The notes under the pieces: generated by a model
The model's input: the letters and a program-made list of their open reading frames with translations, nothing else
Databases searched by the model: none
Told to the model about the DNA's origin: nothing
Shown here: piece by piece, positions 59,264-64,000 of the stretch
Position numbering within the stretch: the stretch's first letter is position 1
Layout of the letters: each line of letters opens with the position of its first letter
From: Actinomycetes bacterium
GTDB lineage: Bacteria > Actinomycetota > Thermoleophilia > Solirubrobacterales > JACPNS01
Reading direction: 5' to 3'
DNA length: 64,000 nucleotides
Assembly (NCBI GenBank): GCA_023404495.1
Contig: JAEYBE010000011.1
Coordinates: 13,093-77,092 of the forward strand
Program-made: the position numbers and the translations under genes

Positions 59264-59349
59264 GATACGAGCCGTGTCCATGTCCGTTCTGCACCGGCAC
59301 CTACGAACCGCCGGTCGAGGAAACCACGGAAGTCGAGGCTGACGAATGA
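59260..59349 (+). CDS. tiny CxCxxC protein (29 aa)
   Basis: GTG 59260 overlaps the previous stop, and its stop overlaps the next ATG. The 29 residues VRYEPCPCPFCTGTYEPPVE, then an acidic tail, could bind a zinc ion through three cysteines. Its reality rests on the tight overlaps. Confidence 0.4.
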   Translation: MRYEPCPCPFCTGTYEPPVEETTEVEADE

Positions 59350-59561
59350 TCCTCTTTGCCTTCTTCGCCGGCTACTTCGTCGCCGCGTTGGTCTTCGCCC
59401 TTCTGCTCAAGCGCATCAATCGCAAGTGGGCGGAACTCGTGGAAGCCCACCAGCGCAGCATCGACGGCTGGCAGCGGCTCTATGACGAGCGGACGGGCTC
59501 GATCAGCACGGCGGACGACTTCATAGAAGACGTTCTCGGACCCCACAGGAGTAGACGATGA
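59346..59561 (+). CDS. small membrane-anchored phage protein (71 aa)
   Basis: One N-terminal helix (ILFAFFAGYFVAALVFALLL) followed by a charged helical part. It overlaps both neighbours. Could be an exclusion or spanin-like protein. Confidence 0.55.
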   Translation: MILFAFFAGYFVAALVFALLLKRINRKWAELVEAHQRSIDGWQRLYDERTGSISTADDFIEDVLGPHRSRR

Positions 59562-59797
59562 TTGACCAAGAAGCGCTCAGGCGGGCTCGCATTGCCCGTC
59601 GAGCGCACGACGACCGGATGCTCCAGCTGACACCGGCTGAGCTCAACCTCAAGGGCAAGAAGAAGCGCCGCGCCACAGACAAGCGCCGGCGCCGTGCTCA
59701 GGCCCAGAAGCCGATGAGCCGCCCGAAGATGGGGCCGAAGGCTCAGGGCAGGGTTGCCTCGCGTAAGCGAGCGGCTGCGCGGTCGAGGTTCGCGTGA
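59558..59797 (+). CDS. small strongly basic phage protein (79 aa)
   Basis: Lys/Arg-rich (LKGKKKRRATDKRRRRAQAQ), likely nucleic-acid binding. The start context is ACAGGAGTAGACGATG, the shared form. It resembles in composition the 55-residue protein at 41470. Confidence 0.55.
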   Translation: MIDQEALRRARIARRAHDDRMLQLTPAELNLKGKKKRRATDKRRRRAQAQKPMSRPKMGPKAQGRVASRKRAAARSRFA

Positions 59798-60471
59798 CTG
59801 CCGGGATCCCATATGGCTACTGCCATTGCGGGTGCGGGCAGAGGACTAACCCGGCACCGAAGACGAGTGCGCGGAACGGCTGGATCGAGGGCGAACCGTT
59901 GAAGTTCGTTCTGTACCACCGTGGTCGTAAGCCACTGGACCCGCCGAACCCCTCCGGACTCTGCATGTGCGGCTGCGGTGAGACGACTTCGATCTCAAAG
60001 CAGAACAACTACAAGCATGGCTACGTCAAGGGTGAGCACGTCCGCTACCGCCCGGGCCACATGAACATCAAGACCGAGTTCCCCGGCTATGTCGAAGAGG
60101 ATCGTGGTTTTGAGACGCCGTGTTGGATCTGGCAAGGGGGACTGAACTCTAAGGGTTACGGAGTTCACCGGCACAAGCCTGCGCATCGAGTCGTGTACGA
60201 ACGCGAGCGGGAGCCGGTACCGGACGCATTGGATCTCGATCACCTTTGCCGAGTTCCACCCTGTGTCAATCCGGACCACCTTGAGCCGGTTACCCACCGA
60301 GAGAATTGCCGGCGTGGTGTGGCGACCAAGCTGACCGTCGAGCAGGTGGCCGAGATCAAGGCGGACACCGAAAGCAGCTTGGACGAGTTGGCCGAGCGGT
60401 ACCCCGTCTGCGCGGAGCACATTCGCGGAATCCAGAAGGGCAAGTTCTGGAAGGACGTGGTTCCCGCATGA
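59794..60471 (+). CDS. HNH endonuclease (homing type)
   Basis: A 225-residue protein, GTG start at 59794. Two tandem zinc-binding CxCxC repeats at the N-terminus (YCHCGCGQRTNPAP; LCMCGCGETTSISK) precede the HNH_3 domain (YGVHRHKPAHRVVYERERE, then ALDLDHLCRVPPCVNPDHLE). A C-terminal helical DNA-binding part (VEQVAEIKADTESSLDELAE) follows. It sits between two genes of the recombination module and is probably a free-standing homing endonuclease. Confidence 0.82.
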   Translation: MTAGIPYGYCHCGCGQRTNPAPKTSARNGWIEGEPLKFVLYHRGRKPLDPPNPSGLCMCGCGETTSISKQNNYKHGYVKGEHVRYRPGHMNIKTEFPGYVEEDRGFETPCWIWQGGLNSKGYGVHRHKPAHRVVYEREREPVPDALDLDHLCRVPPCVNPDHLEPVTHRENCRRGVATKLTVEQVAEIKADTESSLDELAERYPVCAEHIRGIQKGKFWKDVVPA

Positions 60472-61616
60472 GCAAGCAGGTGTACTACCGCAGCCTGCCG
60501 CCGATCAGCGACGAGGAAATGTCGGCGGTTACGAAGCCGGAAACCTTCGCTGTAACCTGGCTCTCCCAGTTCGCGGATTGTCCTCGCAGCGGCTTCCTTG
60601 CCAGAAAATATAGGAACGGCGCCCCGACCCAGCCAATGATCCGAGGATCCCTAGGCCACGAGGTCTGGGAGACGCTGACGAACCTGCTCATCGTCTCTGA
60701 CGAACCGACGGTCCCAGGCGAGGTAGCCCGAGACGTCTTCTCTGACGTGCTCAAGAAGCATCCCGAGTGGGTACTGCCGCCGCACGAGGTAGACGCGGTT
60801 CGAGGCATGAACTGGAATTGGGCCGAGCACTTCCGTATCAACACCGGGGAGATCTTCGGAGTCGAGCAGCTATGGGTGTTGGAGCTAGACGAGGCCCTTG
60901 TCCGCGGCAAGCTCGACCTCCTGCTCGTGGGCGACGGCATGGCGAAGGTGACGGACTACAAGACCTCTCTCGCCATGAAGACGACCGAAGAGTGGGAGCA
61001 CGACTTCCAGTCGATGGAGTACCCGGTCCTGCTGGCCTACGGGCACACAGAGGACGGTGTGAAGCTGCCCAAGGTGGACATGTTCGAGTCGAACGTGGTC
61101 TACCCGCGGTACGTCTTTGACGGCCGACTGGGGGAGAGGACGGCCTACTACGACCGGCTCGACGTTCAGGAGAACTTGCACTACCTGACGGATCTTGTCG
61201 GGAAGGTGCACACGGCCTTCGACACCGGTCGCTTCCCCGCGCATCCTGGCGATCATTGCCGGCGGTGTCCCGCGAAGGCCGAGTGTCCGCTCATCGCGAA
61301 TCTGCGCAACGGCGTCGGAGAGATCACCACGCACGAGGAAGCAGCTGCGGCAGCTGAGGACCGCGAGTTTCACGCAGCTGAGTCCAAGAGGCTCGGCGCC
61401 GAACTGCGGGCTTGGGCGAGCGACTACGGGCCTATCCCATACGGCAAGGACCGAGAGGTTGCCCTGGAGCCGCAGGAGTCCAAGAGCGTGAAGTGGGACA
61501 CGATGCTGCCGGCCCTGGAGCGGTCGGTCGAGCTCGGCGAACCATTCGATCGCGAGCAGCACATCAAGCGATCCAACTCGACCCGCACGGTCTACCGGAA
61601 GCGAGAAGCGGCATGA
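60468..61616 (+). CDS. PD-(D/E)XK exonuclease with Cas4/AddB-type Fe-S cysteines
   Basis: From ATG 60468, 382 residues. Early Cys 38 (FADCPRSGF) and late cysteines 264, 267 and 273 (HCRRCPAKAECPL) form the 4Fe-4S set of Cas4, AddB and related phage exonucleases. The nuclease core has H64 (GSLGHEVWE), Asp 150 (GKLDLLLV) and DYKT (163-166), followed by Gln/Tyr in FQSMEYPVLLAYG. It likely processes DNA ends for the annealing protein encoded at 58199. Confidence 0.88.
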   Translation: MSKQVYYRSLPPISDEEMSAVTKPETFAVTWLSQFADCPRSGFLARKYRNGAPTQPMIRGSLGHEVWETLTNLLIVSDEPTVPGEVARDVFSDVLKKHPEWVLPPHEVDAVRGMNWNWAEHFRINTGEIFGVEQLWVLELDEALVRGKLDLLLVGDGMAKVTDYKTSLAMKTTEEWEHDFQSMEYPVLLAYGHTEDGVKLPKVDMFESNVVYPRYVFDGRLGERTAYYDRLDVQENLHYLTDLVGKVHTAFDTGRFPAHPGDHCRRCPAKAECPLIANLRNGVGEITTHEEAAAAAEDREFHAAESKRLGAELRAWASDYGPIPYGKDREVALEPQESKSVKWDTMLPALERSVELGEPFDREQHIKRSNSTRTVYRKREAA

Positions 61617-61945
61617 GCAAAGCCAAAGCAATCGGAGGGTGGGTGCTCATTGCGCTCGGCGTCCTAGCAATCCTGACGGTGATCGCATGGGCGTTCGCTA
61701 TGTCGGAGAGGGCGCTTGACGAAGTTGCGACGAAAGCTTGCGCAGATCGTGGCGGACTCGTCTCACGACGGGGAGGCCCGCAGACCTCAAGCGGAACCGG
61801 CGTCTCTACCTCTGGCAACCCCGTGGTCACATCAACCCGCGTAGACGCCCCGTACTTCGTCACCTGCAAAAACGGTGAGGTCGGCATGTTCTGGGACGAC
61901 GACCGAACCGTGGTCTTTGCCTCCGACCCGAAAGAAGAGAAGTGA
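61613..61945 (+). CDS. small membrane-anchored phage protein (110 aa)
   Basis: ATG 61613 overlaps the nuclease stop. One N-terminal helix (GWVLIALGVLAILTVIAWAF), then an exported domain with two cysteines (ATKACADRGGLVS and PYFVTCKNGEVG) that may form a disulfide. Function unknown. Confidence 0.58.
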   Translation: MSKAKAIGGWVLIALGVLAILTVIAWAFAMSERALDEVATKACADRGGLVSRRGGPQTSSGTGVSTSGNPVVTSTRVDAPYFVTCKNGEVGMFWDDDRTVVFASDPKEEK

Positions 61946-63297
61946 TGGCTATTTCACGAACCTTTGGACCTGCGTTCGTTCCCCCCGAACAAAACCAATC
62001 AGAGTCAGGGGGGCTGGCTGAGAGGTTGCTGGGCGATTGGCTTTCCGCAGATGAAGCGCTGGCGCAGGTTGGTCTTTACGACGACGTAGAGCGCCGGAAC
62101 GCCAATACGCGCCTGCACATGGTGAAGCAACGGGTCCGCGAGTTTCTGATCGCCCTCCCCGCCACCCCCAAGGAAGAGAAGCCCACGGGAACGATATTCG
62201 AGCTTGACCTGTATGCCCGTGAGGGTTTGGACCGGCTGGTGGCAAAGCTTGAGTCGGCGACGGAAACGGTGTCGATCCCGCGCCAACTTGTGATCGGACA
62301 AATTCGAGAGATTCAAGATCGACTCAAGCCCCTGATAGACAACTGCACGAAGCAGTACGGCCCCGCCACGCGAGCAACAGCAGACAGCGAAGCCAACCAC
62401 GACTCCCCGGTCCGAAGCGCAGCGGAGGACGTAACCCCCGAAGGACCGTGCAAGGTCGGAGACTACGACGGAGCAGGCAGCACTCTCGATGTGAACAGCG
62501 TCGAGATCGCCAATCACTTCTTCGCCGCAGGCCAACAGTCCACCACCGAGGCCCACAAACAAAGCTTCGATGACGGCTACGCAGCAGGCAAAGCCCACCA
62601 GATCCTTGACCGAGCCACCGACCAAACACACCAAGGACTAAACCTCCGCCGAGAACAAGACGGATCGATCAGCGTCTACTCCGATCACCACTTCATCGGG
62701 ACGGCGCAGAACGAACCTGTGTCCACCCGCTCCGATGGAGAGATCCCCGAGGCGAAGTCGCACGATTACCCACTGATCGAGCAGATCAAGCTCATCGACG
62801 TTTTCGAGTTGGTGCGAGCGGCTGGCGACTTCGCCGAGGCAGAGAACGACTGCGGCCATGTGGACGAGGACACGTTGGGCCACTACGACCGCCTGATCAA
62901 GGCTCTTGCCCCATTCGACGTTGCAGCGAAGTTCGCCGCCGACCTCCCGTCCATCCAAGAAGGTGATGCTGAGTTGAGGAAGGTCGGACGGGAAATCCTG
63001 ACGAGCGCAGCGATCAACGGACCCGGTGAAGGCATGACCAAGATGGTCAGCAGCGACCTACTGGACAACCTCGCCGAAGCCCTCGCCACCCAACCCAAGT
63101 CAAACAACCCCCAGCCAGACGGACGAGCAGAGCGGATCGAGAAGGCGGCGGGGGAATTGGTCGGGTCGCTGCAATACAACAGGCCACTGGTTGATCCAAT
63201 TGGCGAGGAAAACATCGGCCTGTACGAGCTAGACCGTGACGCGCTCAACAGACTCCGCTCCGCCCTCTCCACAGAAGGACAGGAGGCCGACCGATGA
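61945..63297 (+). CDS. hypothetical phage protein (450 aa)
   Basis: I choose ATG 61945 (MAISRTFGPAFVPP). A long soluble protein with several helical stretches and a central linker rich in Ala, Ser, Glu. The repeating sets GLDRLVAKLESATE, NRLRSALSTEG and DNLAEALATQPK recall small modules separated by linkers. No family recognised. Confidence 0.6.
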   Translation: MAISRTFGPAFVPPEQNQSESGGLAERLLGDWLSADEALAQVGLYDDVERRNANTRLHMVKQRVREFLIALPATPKEEKPTGTIFELDLYAREGLDRLVAKLESATETVSIPRQLVIGQIREIQDRLKPLIDNCTKQYGPATRATADSEANHDSPVRSAAEDVTPEGPCKVGDYDGAGSTLDVNSVEIANHFFAAGQQSTTEAHKQSFDDGYAAGKAHQILDRATDQTHQGLNLRREQDGSISVYSDHHFIGTAQNEPVSTRSDGEIPEAKSHDYPLIEQIKLIDVFELVRAAGDFAEAENDCGHVDEDTLGHYDRLIKALAPFDVAAKFAADLPSIQEGDAELRKVGREILTSAAINGPGEGMTKMVSSDLLDNLAEALATQPKSNNPQPDGRAERIEKAAGELVGSLQYNRPLVDPIGEENIGLYELDRDALNRLRSALSTEGQEADR

Positions 63298-64000
63298 GCG
63301 ACCAGTATCGAAGCTACGTCAGCCTGCCGGATGGACGGACTGCTTTCGTGTCCACCGTCGAGAGCAAGGGCGGAAGCCTGCCGATGGGCGTAATCGAGTC
63401 ACCGTGGGTCGGAGAAACCTGCGCGTGGGAGTGGGATGACGAGAAGCGCGAGCGAGGGGATCGCCTGATCTTCGGCCCCGACTATCACTACGGCGGCCTG
63501 CTCGACCGCCACATCGAAGCAATCCACGCTGTTCGTGCTGGCTTTCCCTACATCGAGGACTGGCAGGAAGCGCAAGAGGAAGCACCCGAACCCACTGACG
63601 ATGGAGTGGGTGGCGGCGAGGCCGGGCTGTCGATTCGTGAAATCATCGCGTTGGCATTGAGCGGATATCCGTCTGACGATTCCAGCGACGACGTATTCGG
63701 TAACGACTTCCCGCAGCGCCCGTTCGACCTGGGGCTGTTGAAGCATGGCCGCGACTTCACCGGCGAGGGTTACACGGAACTGACGGACAAGGGACTGAAA
63801 GCCCTCAGGGACGCCGCCACGCGAGCATCCACGGATGAAGGACAGACCGGCGACACCGGGGAGCCGGAAACGGCGACCGATAAACCGTGTCCGACTTGTG
63901 GCGGTGACAAGCGCTTCACAACCGGGACGCTTTCCGGCGACCTCCGAGAGCTGGCGAAGCTTATTCGTGATCAGACCGAACAGGATTGGATCGGCGTTAC
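63294..64000 (+). CDS. hypothetical phage protein, 3' end outside window
   Basis: ATG 63294 overlaps the previous stop and the frame stays open for 235 codons to the window edge. The N-terminus reads MSDQYRSYVSLPDGRTAFVS, the middle is acidic, and near the end a CPTCGG motif (about bases 63888-63905) suggests a zinc-binding C-terminal part. No stop is present in the window, so ORF finders that need one would miss it. Confidence 0.65.
   Translation, partial: MSDQYRSYVSLPDGRTAFVSTVESKGGSLPMGVIESPWVGETCAWEWDDEKRERGDRLIFGPDYHYGGLLDRHIEAIHAVRAGFPYIEDWQEAQEEAPEPTDDGVGGGEAGLSIREIIALALSGYPSDDSSDDVFGNDFPQRPFDLGLLKHGRDFTGEGYTELTDKGLKALRDAATRASTDEGQTGDTGEPETATDKPCPTCGGDKRFTTGTLSGDLRELAKLIRDQTEQDWIGV

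Larger units (their letters stand above)
24381..64000. mobile_element. podovirus-like prophage/phage genome, right end outside window
   Basis: From about 24.4 kb to the window edge nearly every gene is phage-like or unknown and tightly packed: HNH, replication initiator, DnaB, large terminase, portal, capsid, adaptor, fibres, ejection proteins, transglycosylase, amidase, holin, recombination genes. There is no tape-measure or sheath gene, and the set fits a short-tailed phage. The left border cuts a host thioesterase gene, which suggests integration. No integrase or att pair can be shown because the right border is not present. Confidence 0.85.

Noticed and set aside
24463..64000. CRISPR arrays, rRNA genes, insertion sequences or an integrase
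   Set aside because: No regular spaced repeats, no rRNA sequence, and no recombinase catalytic motifs were seen in any convincing frame of the window.

Overview
The window joins about 24.4 kb of actinobacterial chromosome to about 39.6 kb of a podovirus-like (short-tailed) prophage or phage genome that runs off the right edge. The host part is GC-rich and gene-dense. It carries a system I cytochrome c maturation set (CcdA, CcmH, TlpA/ResA-like, CcmE, CcmF, CcmI-like), an actinobacterial type UdgB, DUF3467 and DUF6328 proteins, and TetR/BVMO/SDR and acyl-CoA dehydrogenase operons. This mix suggests a member of the Thermoleophilia (Solirubrobacterales or relatives). That placement is an inference from gene content, not from a marker gene.

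Host layout. 1-3.2 kb: M48 protease (cut by the window edge), a DUF3467 protein and argS. 3.2-5.0 kb: minus-strand tlpA-ccmH-ccdA operon. 5.1-6.6 kb: two related membrane proteins with proline/glutamine-rich tails. 6.57-9.18 kb: a small islet of four unrecognised genes bounded by a 77-bp perfect direct repeat, each copy containing a complete tRNA-Gly(CCC); a third 17-bp copy of the anticodon arm lies inside the islet. 9.2-13.9 kb: udgB, ccmE-ccmF-ccmI-like, secG and a glutamine amidotransferase. 14.1-18.4 kb: a degenerate GGDEF protein, acyl-CoA dehydrogenase, APH-like kinase, histidine phosphatase and a DUF6328 protein. 18.4-21.5 kb: minus-strand BVMO-SDR-TetR operon with a 24-bp perfect palindrome in front of it. 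21.7-23.7 kb: a secreted peptidoglycan-binding protein, yaaA and tRNA-Leu(GAG). At 23.7-24.4 kb a tandem-hotdog thioesterase gene loses its 5' end exactly where phage genes begin.

Phage layout. 24.5-30.1 kb: HNH endonuclease, replication initiator, DnaB-type helicase, an RlpA-like secreted protein, small membrane proteins, a dATP/dGTP diphosphohydrolase-type protein and several small unknowns, ending in a two-way terminator. 30.2-32.3 kb: five minus-strand genes including two likely DNA-binding proteins. 32.35-33.15 kb: a non-coding divergent control region. 33.1-57.7 kb: rightward structural and lysis genes: clamp-like protein, RHH protein, large terminase, portal, scaffold-like protein, SU10-type (DUF5309) capsid, adaptor, tail hub/nozzle-like protein, fibres, three probable ejection proteins (one of 1414 aa), transglycosylase/NlpC fusion, XhlA-like protein, amidase and holin. 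A minus-strand pair of tiny two-helix membrane proteins interrupts this block. 58.2-64 kb: a recombination module (annealing-like protein and Fe-S PD-(D/E)XK nuclease) with an HNH endonuclease and unknown genes. No integrase, tape measure, DNA polymerase or primase is visible.

Three sequence patterns tie the phage region together: a 13-15 bp TGT-N3-ACA-type site before three operons, a GGAGTAGAC start context at about seven genes, and a GTAACA-N3-GTCACA direct repeat before five late genes.
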